Assembly: GCA_030652215.1 (NCBI GenBank)
Contig: JAUSBC010000003.1
Coordinates: 1 to 64,000, forward strand
Reading direction: 5' to 3'
From: Sideroxyarcus sp.
Lineage (GTDB): Bacteria > Pseudomonadota > Gammaproteobacteria > Burkholderiales > Gallionellaceae
DNA length: 64,000 nucleotides
Under the pieces are notes generated by a model that was given only the letters and a program-made list of their open reading frames with translations, was not told the origin of the DNA and searched no databases. The first letter of the stretch is position 1, and every line of letters starts with the position of its first letter. The position numbers and the translations under genes are program-made. This document shows, piece by piece, positions 17,877 through 26,734 of this stretch.

Positions 17877-18475
17877 CGCGGCCTGTGAAAAAGCTCGACA
17901 CAGTCGATATGGTTATCGACCAGCCCGCAGATTTGTCGTTCGAAGAGGTGGCAAAAGTGCTCTCCGCACCGCTAGGCCGCTATCTGCAAAGATTGGTGAC
18001 GGACCGCAACATTGCAGAGGACCTGCTGCAGGAAACGCTGATTCGAATCGCGCGCGGACTGCCGGATTTTGAAGGCTTGTCCAGCGTGAAGACTTGGGCC
18101 TATACCATCGCCACGAATACCGCGACGGACCATTTCCGCAAGAATGGCGCGTCACCACTCGTCCTGGAGGAGAGCGAAGCGGCAGAATGGCCGGACGACA
18201 CCCCAACTCCCGAACAACGCCTCGCACTCGATCAGATGAACACCTGCGTGCGCGAAGTCGTTGCAGATTTGCCGGAAGAGTATCGTGCCGCGATTCTGCT
18301 GCATGACTTCGGCGGATTGAGTGCACGCGAAACTGCTACCGCCTGCGGCTGTTCAGAGGCGAGCGCGAAAATTCGCATCCACCGGGCCCGCGCGAAATTG
18401 AAGACGGCACTTCAGAAGGAATGTGCCATATACCACGACGAGGACAATGTGTTGCGCTGTCACCGGCGCGACTGA
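17873..18475 (+). CDS. ECF-type sigma-70 family RNA polymerase sigma factor with Cys-containing C-terminal tail
   Basis: Region 2 NIAEDLLQETLIRIARGLPDFEGLSSVKTWAYTIATNTATDHFRK; region 4 LPEEYRAAILLHDFGGLSARETATACGCSEASAKIRIHRARAKLK; ATGA overlap with the CMD gene. Confidence 0.92.
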   Translation: MTRPVKKLDTVDMVIDQPADLSFEEVAKVLSAPLGRYLQRLVTDRNIAEDLLQETLIRIARGLPDFEGLSSVKTWAYTIATNTATDHFRKNGASPLVLEESEAAEWPDDTPTPEQRLALDQMNTCVREVVADLPEEYRAAILLHDFGGLSARETATACGCSEASAKIRIHRARAKLKTALQKECAIYHDEDNVLRCHRRD

Positions 18476-18509
18476 CTGGACGTAATCAAAATGTGCACGG
18501 GGAAAATAT

Positions 18510-19007
18510 ATGACGGCGAAATGCAAGGCCTGCGGGAAAGAAACGACTCTGGATGCTCCTGGCAGTATCGCAAGCGGCATTTGTGAGGCATGCGCATCCA
18601 GGGTATCTGACACATCGAATAGAGATGTTCTTGAAGCCATCGATGCCCCCATCCTTTTGATGCAGGGCAATCCGAGACAAGTGATTACCGCCAACACGAA
18701 AGCGCTTGGGCTATTCGGGAAATCATTGTCCGATGTCGCAAACAAGCGGGGCGGACAGGTCTTTGACTGCATCCATTCGTTTACGGAAGCCGGTTGCGGA
18801 AAAGATATTAATTGCGAAAACTGCAAGATCAAGGAAGCAATCGTCGATACATTCAATACGGGCCATCCGCACCCCGGCGTTTCGGCAACGCTGCAAATCA
18901 AAAAAGCCAGCGGGACAATCCCCCATGTATTACAGGTCTCAACCGAAAAGGTTGGTGACCTGGCCTTGGTCAGAGTTGAGCGTTTTGATAACAGCGGGTG
19001 TCTTTAG
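18510..19007 (+). CDS. PAS-domain protein with N-terminal CxxC zinc-ribbon-like motif
   Basis: CKACGKETTLDAPGSIASGICEACASR then PAS-like region with CIHSFTEAGCGKDINCENCKIKEAIVDTF. Confidence 0.75.
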   Translation: MTAKCKACGKETTLDAPGSIASGICEACASRVSDTSNRDVLEAIDAPILLMQGNPRQVITANTKALGLFGKSLSDVANKRGGQVFDCIHSFTEAGCGKDINCENCKIKEAIVDTFNTGHPHPGVSATLQIKKASGTIPHVLQVSTEKVGDLALVRVERFDNSGCL

Positions 19008-19061
19008 AAACCGCATAACCTGCGAATGGTGGTGTGCTGCGGTATTTCGCTTGTCGCCAAA

Positions 19062-19101
19062 GCTGCCGGTGGCATCCAGACTGTCCTATGACTGGTATGT
19101 G
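19062..19101 (+). repeat. 40-bp inverted repeat bounding the cassette region, left copy
   Basis: GCTGCCGGTGGCATCCAGACTGTCCTATGACTGGTATGTG; reverse complement at 22943-22982 with one mismatch. Confidence 0.9.
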
Positions 19102-19207
19102 TGTGCGAAGCGGTCAGTCGAGATTGAAAAATTCTACCGACCCTGTCAGACGGAAACCGACCCGTTGCGGATATCGCAACTTTGAGAAACCGGTCATTCA
19201 CGTGAAG

Positions 19208-20035
19208 TTAGCGGTCATAGATTCTCGCCATGTCTTCAACGCCAAACCGCCACTTCTCAGCAACGCGCTTTGCGACTTGATCTGCAGAGAGAACTCTCTC
19301 AGCGTTGCTGAAGAGACCTGAGTAGGTAAACGCGAAGTGGGCCATCAAGAACACCCCAATTCCCAGAATGGATTGCGTAAGCGCTTGTTGATCCTCGATC
19401 GACTTTGCCTGGCTGACCTGCAGAGCGCTTAAATAGCTGGAGTGTGAATAGCCGCAGAGATAGCCGTAGATATTTTCGAAGTACTTTTCGTGGAATCCTG
19501 CATGGGCACCAAGATCGGCCCAACCTTTGCCGATGCGCCATTCGCCGCTGAGTAACTTCTTGCGCTGTTTGTCTGTGTATTGGTTGAGATGAGGCGACAT
19601 TTCAATCTCGGACCTCAATTCGTCTATTCGCTCCTTCTCGCTCGACAAGACCTCATGGCCTTGCGGAGTTGTTGCATGGAATCTTTGGCGGTCCGCAAGA
19701 CCGCCGAGCTTCCAAGTCTTGTGCCGAAACTGGCGAAGCGATGTGTCCGCCGTACCGTAGAGGTAGAAGAAGACGAGATAAGTCTCAAGCGCGGCGCGGG
19801 CGATAACTTTGACCGATGCGTGATCGACAAAGAACACTGTCAGGCCGCTGGTGGTCTCTACGGTAGCGCCGCTCGCCAACGCACGCATTGAAACAAGATG
19901 ATGGAGAAGCTTTATCGCGAGTACCTGGGCGTCATTCAGCCAAGCGCTTCCCTCTTCAATCTTCGTCTTCGCTTGGGACTCAACGAGGCGAATGAAGAGA
20001 TCAAGCAAAGTGGAATAGTCCGCGATGTGGGGCAT
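19208..20035 (-). CDS. DUF5677-like hypothetical protein (cassette gene)
   Basis: Complete ORF directly after an attC-like site; helical composition resembling DUF5677 proteins. Confidence 0.7.
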   Translation of the reverse strand: MPHIADYSTLLDLFIRLVESQAKTKIEEGSAWLNDAQVLAIKLLHHLVSMRALASGATVETTSGLTVFFVDHASVKVIARAALETYLVFFYLYGTADTSLRQFRHKTWKLGGLADRQRFHATTPQGHEVLSSEKERIDELRSEIEMSPHLNQYTDKQRKKLLSGEWRIGKGWADLGAHAGFHEKYFENIYGYLCGYSHSSYLSALQVSQAKSIEDQQALTQSILGIGVFLMAHFAFTYSGLFSNAERVLSADQVAKRVAEKWRFGVEDMARIYDR

Positions 20036-20041
20036 TATGAC

Positions 20042-20097
20042 CGCTAACGTTTGACTTCAGCGGCGCCGAAGGCGTCCGCTGGAAGGAAGGGTTGGGC
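20042..20097 (-). repeat. attC-like recombination site 1
   Basis: Minus strand: GCCCAAC CCTTCCTTCCAGCGGACGCCTTCGGCGCCGCTGAAGTCAAAC GTTAGC; 13-bp stem CTTC-AGCGG-CGCC/GGCG-t-CCGCT-g-GAAG with two extrahelical bases. Confidence 0.8.
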
Positions 20098-20151
20098 GCA
20101 TGCGCTCGGATCGGGCGCGGACTGACATGCACTGACGCGCACGGGAACCGT

Positions 20152-20685
20152 TCACTCGCTCGATCTCCGAGGGAGAATGCTCGTGGGCACATGAACCGTG
20201 CGCTTAGACCGAGACGCCTCGTCGACCCGGTTCATCAAGAGCAGAACAAGCGATGCAGCGGCAACCTCGAATGAGGCTCTGGGTAGTTGCACACGTGGAG
20301 CCAGCTCCGGGTGTTCCGCTCGCAGCGTAGTGGGCATCTTCAGTGAGCTACAGAGTTGCACCACCTTTGTGGTCGAAAAGCTCCAGCCTTGCTCTTGATG
20401 CGCGAACAGATTGCGAATGTCTCGAATAATGTTGATGTCGTTGAACTCGTCGTTCGAAAGAAGACCACTCGCGAAGGCAACCCTAGTTACTGACGAGAAC
20501 GTTGACAGCGCGCCATTACCTTTGAACAGCGCATCTTTCTGGTTGTTGCTCATCTCGACGAAGAATGCCGCGAGAAGGTCGCGCAGGCGGTTGTCAATGT
20601 TTGCTGCTAGGATCAAGGCACAAGCTCTGTCACCCGCCAACTTCGTCTCGGCGAGCATTTCCTGGAAGTTTGCGTATGTGCTCAT
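20152..20685 (-). CDS. MltR-like (mannitol repressor family) protein (cassette gene)
   Basis: DRACALILAANIDNRLRDLLAAFFVEMSNNQKDALFKGNGALSTFSSVTRVAFASGLLSNDEFNDINIIRDIRNLFAHQ. Confidence 0.8.
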   Translation of the reverse strand: MSTYANFQEMLAETKLAGDRACALILAANIDNRLRDLLAAFFVEMSNNQKDALFKGNGALSTFSSVTRVAFASGLLSNDEFNDINIIRDIRNLFAHQEQGWSFSTTKVVQLCSSLKMPTTLRAEHPELAPRVQLPRASFEVAAASLVLLLMNRVDEASRSKRTVHVPTSILPRRSSE

Positions 20686-21083
20686 TTGAGGGGCTGCATG
20701 GGTTTCATCTTTCGTCAGGCGCCCAACAGTTATTCAACAGACCCACCGGTCTGTACTATTGAAATTAGTGTGGAAAGCATATTTTTGATGACTAATTGAT
20801 TCATTGAAGCCCACCGAAATTATTGTTCCTCATATGGATAATAGTACGGATGGGAGCGAATGTCTCATTTTGGAAAGAAATGCGAGGGGCGGCTTATGGC
20901 ACATAGCGGAAGTAATATCCTCAAATGCTCAATGTCGACTTTGGCCGAGGTTCAGCCAAGCCACCACTCGGCCATGGCGGGCGGCTCATCGAATATTGGA
21001 ATCTGGCGGCTTAGCCAAATGTAGACATCAACATGGAAGTGAGCGGCCTGTGCTGCTATTCGCGCGCCTTCTATATCTGCTGC

Positions 21084-21584
21084 TCAACGAAGTAGCTCTT
21101 TCATTCTTGCTTGTACCAATCCACTCCAACCTGGCAGATCAGGGTTTATACCAAATTCATTACGAAGTTCCTGTTTGGCTTGAAGCTCAGCTGCATAATT
21201 AGTAAGCCTGCTCGGTGTTGATAATGGGGTTGCCCTAACCACCTCCGGTGCTACAGGCTTAAATGACTTCAATTTTTTCGCAGCTAGATGTTCAGCTTCA
21301 AGCTTTTCTATAAGACGAGAGGTATTCTCGATAAGCAATTGCCTCTCCTCTGGTGTGAGAAGCTTGCCTTCAGTTGATCCATAGCTTGGCACAGAAAGCG
21401 ATTCACCAAAAAGTTTTTTGAAGCATTCGGAGCCAAGAACTTGGAGTGCATCATCCCTTTTTACAACGTGAATGCGTTTATAAACGGGATGATTGCAACC
21501 AGGTGCCTGACAAATGACACGGTCGCTTTTTGGCACTTCAACAATTGCAAGCAAATGAATTTCATTCATAACCTGTGAATCCAA
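21084..21584 (-). CDS. Hypothetical protein with possible zinc-binding N-terminus (cassette-region gene)
   Basis: Complete ORF; VICQAPGCNHPVYKRIHVVKRDDALQVLGSECFKKLFG. Confidence 0.65.
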   Translation of the reverse strand: MDSQVMNEIHLLAIVEVPKSDRVICQAPGCNHPVYKRIHVVKRDDALQVLGSECFKKLFGESLSVPSYGSTEGKLLTPEERQLLIENTSRLIEKLEAEHLAAKKLKSFKPVAPEVVRATPLSTPSRLTNYAAELQAKQELRNEFGINPDLPGWSGLVQARMKELLR

Positions 21585-21791
21585 CTGTTATCAGTCTGAC
21601 GCATAATAGTATGGGTGAGCACGAATGTCTCCTGCTGGCACGATGCGGTCCGCGATGTTGCCATTTTGCCCGCCAGGAAGCGGCCGCTTGAGCCGAGGTG
21701 AATCAGCGTACCAAATATCGGCCCTTCACGACATGATGCATCCGACCCGAAACGGTCAGTTGTGACTTCAAAAAGCAGACATTCAACGTAG

Positions 21792-21867
21792 AGCTAACCG
21801 GCGCTGCGCGGCTTTATCGCGTAGCGTCCAGTGAGCGAAGCGAACGAGGTTGAGCGCCAGGTTGGGC
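21792..21867 (-). repeat. attC-like recombination site 2
   Basis: Minus strand: GCCCAAC CTGGCGCT...AGCGCCG GTTAGCT with an extrahelical base; lies just 3' of the gene at 21902-22672. Confidence 0.7.
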
Positions 21868-21901
21868 ACGCAACATCCCTGTGGCTGCAAACGCAATAGG
21901 A

Positions 21902-22672
21902 TCAGATTGCTAACCACCATGGGACAGTCTGTCCTTTTTGGTAAGTTGTCCCATCGTAATGCAAAGTGTGCCGCTCGATCCGGTCTCTATGGTTTCCAGT
22001 CGGCGTCCCATCTGCAGTGACCGTAATTTTTGCGGTAACCACTATGTCATGGAAGCCATTTGTACTTGTGTCAGCCATGCTGACCGTAAGCATCGCATCC
22101 TCCCAGAGTGCCTGCGATGTTGCTGCAGGGCAGCCTTTGATCCATCTTTGTTGATACAAGTTCAGGCTCAGGACCCGCGACAATGTCTTTCCCTCTGGCA
22201 CAAAGAGCGTAAGTTCGTCGCCCCAGTATGCTTCTCCGCAATTTGCTCCGTGCGCAGAGCTATTAAACTTTACACCGAATGCTCTCACGTCCTTGGCTAG
22301 CTGATACCTCGCCGTATCGAGTTTTAGGCTGTCGCCTCCAACTTCTGTGACTGCATCCTCGCCAATAACACTCCGATAACTACTGATGACACGCTTTGTC
22401 TTCTCGTCTATTACGGCGACGATCAACCTCTTTTCATATTCAACGCCGTCGTCGTAAGCAAATGCCGCCAGAAGCAAACTGGTCTTATACGGCCATGTCC
22501 GGCATGCGGCAGAAATTACATTGCTGCCATCTTGCATCGGGGAGAATTCGTTATTCTTCATACTGCGACTGACGGTTTCGTAGACGTCTGGAACACATTT
22601 GTCCTCTCGAATTTCCGCGAACGCAGCGCCTGATAAAAGGGACAAAACTATTACGGCTTGCAAATCGATCAT
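21902..22672 (-). CDS. Secreted hypothetical protein (cassette gene)
   Basis: MIDLQAVIVLSLLSGAAFAEIREDKC signal peptide; internal ATG preferred over the ORF-track start. Confidence 0.65.
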   Translation of the reverse strand: MIDLQAVIVLSLLSGAAFAEIREDKCVPDVYETVSRSMKNNEFSPMQDGSNVISAACRTWPYKTSLLLAAFAYDDGVEYEKRLIVAVIDEKTKRVISSYRSVIGEDAVTEVGGDSLKLDTARYQLAKDVRAFGVKFNSSAHGANCGEAYWGDELTLFVPEGKTLSRVLSLNLYQQRWIKGCPAATSQALWEDAMLTVSMADTSTNGFHDIVVTAKITVTADGTPTGNHRDRIERHTLHYDGTTYQKGQTVPWWLAI

Positions 22673-22942
22673 TTTCAATTTGGTGATTCCTTCTGCTGAT
22701 TGCCTAGTCACTCTGGGTGCCCAACGAGGTTGTAGAAAAAGTCTATTCATAGCCACATCGTGCCGTGAACCAAACCAAATATCAAGGTCGAACGCAGGGA
22801 CGATATTTCGGAGAGGCAAATGGCATGTTACAAACACATCGACACCAGCCCTAGCTCCACACGTTGGGCGTGAGCGTCAGGAAGTGGCACGAAGTGATCG
22901 GTCGATTTTTCAAAGCTGACGAAATTTGTATGGCAGCTTTAC

Positions 22943-22982
22943 CACATACCAGTCATAGGACAGTCTGGATGCCACCAGCAGC
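22943..22982 (-). repeat. 40-bp inverted repeat bounding the cassette region, right copy
   Basis: CACATACCAGTCATAGGACAGTCTGGATGCCACCAGCAGC. Confidence 0.9.
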
Positions 22983-22983
22983 A

Positions 22984-23175
22984 ATGGCCGAGATTGACAC
23001 GTTTAGTACCAACAGGCTGACGGACAGCAACTTGATCGACACTACAAGCTCGCTGCGACCATCGCCGTTGGCTACTCTGACGACTGCTCAGGCTGAGAAT
23101 GTGGCGGTCAGAAAATCTGCCTTAGAAATGCATTCCATATCGACTTCATTCCTCGCTATCAGCCTTGACGTATAG
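22984..23175 (+). CDS. Possible small protein (63 aa)
   Basis: ATG directly after the 40-bp repeat, MAEIDTFSTNRLTDSNLIDTTSSLRPSPLATLTTAQAENVAVRKSALEMHSISTSFLAISLDV, followed by a strong terminator. Confidence 0.4.
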   Translation: MAEIDTFSTNRLTDSNLIDTTSSLRPSPLATLTTAQAENVAVRKSALEMHSISTSFLAISLDV

Positions 23176-23193
23176 ACAAGGCTTCGCTTGTCA

Positions 23194-23230
23194 AAACGAA
23201 AACGCTCCCAACCCGGGAGCGTTTTCGTTT
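23194..23230. terminator. Strong bidirectional Rho-independent terminator
   Basis: AAACGAAAACGCTCCC-AACCC-GGGAGCGTTTTCGTTT perfect 16-bp stem, between the cassette region and the cytochrome operon. Confidence 0.9.
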
Positions 23231-23289
23231 GTTGATGTCGACACTTGGGTGCCGTGTATTTCCATGTGCCTTGCGGTGGGGAGGCATCG

Positions 23290-25644
23290 CTAAAACCTGA
23301 GCACGTAGCTGGCGCTGAAAAATCTCGCCACTTGACTCATCGGTTGCGACACCGTGGTGTTGTCGGAGAACAGGAACGGAATTCCGTTATATCCCCATTG
23401 CCAGTCATCGGTTTTGAAATGCTGGTAGGTCAACCTTAGCGACACATCCGAAGTGAGGTTCAGGGTGTACTTGCCGCGCAGGCTTATGCGGTCGGTCTGG
23501 TAGTTTATCGCCGGCAGGAAGTTGCCGGGCAGCGATTGTCCCGCCCACCCTGCGATATTGCCGGCACCGCCTGTATTGCCGGTGGCGACCACGTTGTCGA
23601 ATGTGGTCTTGTCGCGAGTCGTCAAGATATCCAGGCCGACCGTCCAGTCAGCCGTGGCCCTGCCGCTGACGCCCAGACCGACCGTGTTGCCGGTGTTGCG
23701 CGTATCGTCCCCGTTGTTGGCCTTGTTTACGTTCCAGCGGTTGTAGCTGCGCGTCCAGTAACCGTTGGCCTTCCAATCGTCAGTTATCCGGTAAGCTGAA
23801 TCGAGCGTGAGCGAGTCGCTGGTGATGTCGCGTGCGCCCGCATCGACAGGCACCACCTGTGCCGGGGTGATACTGGCGGGGAAGGCCCGCAAATAGTGAT
23901 CCTGCGAATGCTCTATCACAGTCTGCAGCGAGATTTCTTTCGTGGCGTCCCAATCGATGTTGCCGCGCAATCTGGTGCGGTTTCTGTCCATGTACATGAC
24001 GGGCAGCACAAAATTCCCGCCAGCATCGCTGACCACGGCGGGTGCGCCCGGGTCGAAGCTGATCAACTCGTTGCCGACCGTTCCGCTGGTCGTGACCCAG
24101 TCGTTGTCATTGCCGCGACGCTGCTTGTACTCGGCGCCCACCGCCCCATTCAGCGATTCGGAAATTGCCTTGCGGTATTCTGCACGCACGCCTGTTTCAT
24201 CCAGCACCGGGCGGAAAAATATCTGTTTTGAGAATAAGGCGGTATTGGCGGGCGGCAACGGCGTTTTCTTGCGTTCCCGGTCAAGTCCCAACATGACCGA
24301 GTTGCCGTTCGCCAGACGATATATTCCGTCCAGCTTCACTGCGGTGCGCGTCTGCGAGCCGGAGGGCCAGTTGGTCGTGCCGTTAAGTGCATTGTTGGTG
24401 ACGCCGCCGGTGTTGTACACGTAGACCGGCGTTTTGTCGGCACGATCTTCATAGCGCAGACCCGCATTGAGCGACAACGCCGGTAACGGTCGCATGGTCA
24501 GCCCGAACTGTGCCAGTGTGGTATTCACCACGGCGCCCAGACTGCCCGGAGCGGAAGCCGAAGGAGTCAGGCCCATCCCGGCAAAACTTTCGTTTTGCAC
24601 GCCGATTGTGTAAGCGAGTCTGAAATTGCTGCGTGTGGTGTTCGACACCGCGTAATTTCCGGTCAGAAAGTATTGGTGCGACTGGTTGTCGGGCGGCAAG
24701 GCAACCGGCGCGGAAACCAGTTGTTGCACGGTCGAGCAACCCACCGTGGCGCAATTTGTCCACAGCGTTCCCCGGTTGAGCGTGCCGGGAACATTCGGTG
24801 TCATGCTGCCGAATTGATTGGCGTAGAACGAGCCGTTATAGCCGACGGACAAAGCCAGCTTGTTGCGGCTGAAATTGAGCCGGCTTTCTATCGTGCGGGT
24901 GTTCGAATCTATCGGCTCGGGCGTCAGCAGAATTGCCCAGCCGCCGTTGGCGCTGGCGCCCGTCGCATCGGGATTGTTTCTCATATCCTTGATGGAAGGC
25001 ATGCCGACGCGGCCAAACATGCGCGCGCCGTTCTTGTCTTCGTTCCTGAAGGCGATTTCAACCTGGAGTTCCGGCGTGATCCACCGGTCTGCGCTCACGC
25101 CGTAGGCGGTGCGTTTCAATTTCAGTTCCACATCGTTGCCCTGCACGCCGTTGCTCGCGTCGAGACCGTTTGCCGTCGCCCACGCCGCCGGCATGGAAGG
25201 CGTCTCGATCAGGGCGATGGTCGGCCTCGTTGTGCCGACACCGGTCATTCCGGTATGAATAATGTAAGGGTCCAGTCGCACGATTTCGTTGTAATCAACC
25301 GCATACTTCCACTTGCCCTGTTTCTTTTGCGAGAAATTCAACTCGCGCGTTTCAAGGCCGGTATTCCTGGCCGACACGGTCGTCCACAAACCGGTCGCAT
25401 TGTCACGCTTGATGATCTCCAGATCCTGCAGGACGGAGGTGTTGTCGGTGATGCCGGTGTATTGCGAAAACCGCTTCGTATCGCTGCCGCTGGTCACCTT
25501 GCCGATGCCGGTGTCGACATGGCTTTCCGGCGTGGTCAGCAGAATGACTTCCTCGCTCGTTTCCGCGCGAGTTTGCCCGCAAGCCAGCAATGCTGCTGTT
25601 GCGGCAGCCAGCAGGCGAAATGGATTTGCATGAATCCTGTTCAT
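23290..25644 (-). CDS. mtoB: MtrB/PioB family outer-membrane porin of decaheme conduit
   Basis: 784-aa signal-peptide protein, repeated beta-strand pattern, C-terminal ...QVARFFSASYVLRF; directly downstream of a decaheme cytochrome. Confidence 0.87.
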   Translation of the reverse strand: MNRIHANPFRLLAAATAALLACGQTRAETSEEVILLTTPESHVDTGIGKVTSGSDTKRFSQYTGITDNTSVLQDLEIIKRDNATGLWTTVSARNTGLETRELNFSQKKQGKWKYAVDYNEIVRLDPYIIHTGMTGVGTTRPTIALIETPSMPAAWATANGLDASNGVQGNDVELKLKRTAYGVSADRWITPELQVEIAFRNEDKNGARMFGRVGMPSIKDMRNNPDATGASANGGWAILLTPEPIDSNTRTIESRLNFSRNKLALSVGYNGSFYANQFGSMTPNVPGTLNRGTLWTNCATVGCSTVQQLVSAPVALPPDNQSHQYFLTGNYAVSNTTRSNFRLAYTIGVQNESFAGMGLTPSASAPGSLGAVVNTTLAQFGLTMRPLPALSLNAGLRYEDRADKTPVYVYNTGGVTNNALNGTTNWPSGSQTRTAVKLDGIYRLANGNSVMLGLDRERKKTPLPPANTALFSKQIFFRPVLDETGVRAEYRKAISESLNGAVGAEYKQRRGNDNDWVTTSGTVGNELISFDPGAPAVVSDAGGNFVLPVMYMDRNRTRLRGNIDWDATKEISLQTVIEHSQDHYLRAFPASITPAQVVPVDAGARDITSDSLTLDSAYRITDDWKANGYWTRSYNRWNVNKANNGDDTRNTGNTVGLGVSGRATADWTVGLDILTTRDKTTFDNVVATGNTGGAGNIAGWAGQSLPGNFLPAINYQTDRISLRGKYTLNLTSDVSLRLTYQHFKTDDWQWGYNGIPFLFSDNTTVSQPMSQVARFFSASYVLRF

Positions 25645-25657
25645 GATGGCTCTCCCG

Positions 25658-26599
25658 TTAACGCAAGAAGAAGGCGGAGGGAAGCAGATTGTGTCCGCCG
25701 TGCGGGTTGTTGCTGCCGTGAATTTCAGTGTGGCAATTCAGGCAGCCGCGTCCCTGTTCGATAAACGTGTCGGACTGCGGATTTGTGGTCACGCCGGGTG
25801 CGATGCCCGCAATGCCCGGTGTGCCGTGCCCGCTATGGCACTGGTAGCAGACCAGCGGCGGACGCGCTTTCAGCAGGTTGTCGGCAGTGGTGCCGTGCGG
25901 CATGTGGCAGTTGGTGCAGTCGTCGGTTACCGGCTGGTGGTTGTGCACGAAAGGCCCGCGTTTTTCCGCATGGCAGGCGTAGCAGGTGGTCACCACGCTG
26001 TCCGCCTTCATCAACCTGGGGCCGGCAGAACCGTGCACATTGTGGCAATCGGAACAGCTCACTTTGCCTTCCAGCACGGGATGGTGCGATTGCCTGTTCA
26101 CTTGCGCACGCTGTTCTTTGTGGCAGGCGAAACACACGTCGGGCTGGGTGCGCTTGTCCTGCACGCTGTCGAATGCGGCGTGGACCTGGTGGCATGCATT
26201 GCAGGCGATGTCGTGGGTCTCGTGGGCACTGCCCACCCACAAGTGCCGCTTGTTGTCTTTCTGGTGGCAGTTCAAACAGGCCTGGTTTCGATCCGCCGCT
26301 GGGGTGGCCGTGTGCTTGCCGAAAGTCCGGTCCGGTTTGGGCGGTTTGTTTTTGCCCTTGTGTTCGATGTGACCGACGCTCTCGCCGTGGCAACTGGTGC
26401 AAGTCGGCGTTCTGTCGTCCGCCCTGACGCCGTGAGGGGTCTTGCCTATGGCCAGCAACTCCGGGGAATCGGCTTCATCGTGGCACACGGTGCATTTTGC
26501 GTCGCCGTTCAGAACGATGTCGTCTTCCGCCGCCGCGATTGCGACAGCAGTATGGGTACAGAAGAAAACCAGGATAATTAGCCCAATAAATTTATTCAT
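25658..26599 (-). CDS. mtoA: DmsE/MtrA/MtoA family decaheme c-type cytochrome
   Basis: Ten CXXCH motifs counted (CTVCH, CTSCH, CLNCH, CNACH, CFACH, CSDCH, CYACH, CTNCH, CYQCH, CLNCH); signal peptide. Confidence 0.93.
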   Translation of the reverse strand: MNKFIGLIILVFFCTHTAVAIAAAEDDIVLNGDAKCTVCHDEADSPELLAIGKTPHGVRADDRTPTCTSCHGESVGHIEHKGKNKPPKPDRTFGKHTATPAADRNQACLNCHQKDNKRHLWVGSAHETHDIACNACHQVHAAFDSVQDKRTQPDVCFACHKEQRAQVNRQSHHPVLEGKVSCSDCHNVHGSAGPRLMKADSVVTTCYACHAEKRGPFVHNHQPVTDDCTNCHMPHGTTADNLLKARPPLVCYQCHSGHGTPGIAGIAPGVTTNPQSDTFIEQGRGCLNCHTEIHGSNNPHGGHNLLPSAFFLR

Positions 26600-26734
26600 G
26601 ATTTATGCCCGATTATTGGTGGTATTGGATTCAGGTTTATCCATGCACAAACCCCGGCCCTCCCGGAACAATCCATCCGGAATTCAGGTGTTGCCCGTTC
26701 TGATTTCCTCCCGCTGCTTGCCCGTCTGGCGAGC

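Noticed and set aside
20700-20765. Possible third attC site after the gene at 21084
   Set aside because: Only a GTTGGGC core (minus strand, 20720-20726) is present; I could not find a matching R'' box or stem, so it is not called.
19004-23175. Conserved peptide TSHRTVWMPPAA in ORFs 19004-19201(-) and 22864-23175(+) as a protein family
   Set aside because: Explained by the 40-bp inverted DNA repeat; no evidence that both frames are translated.
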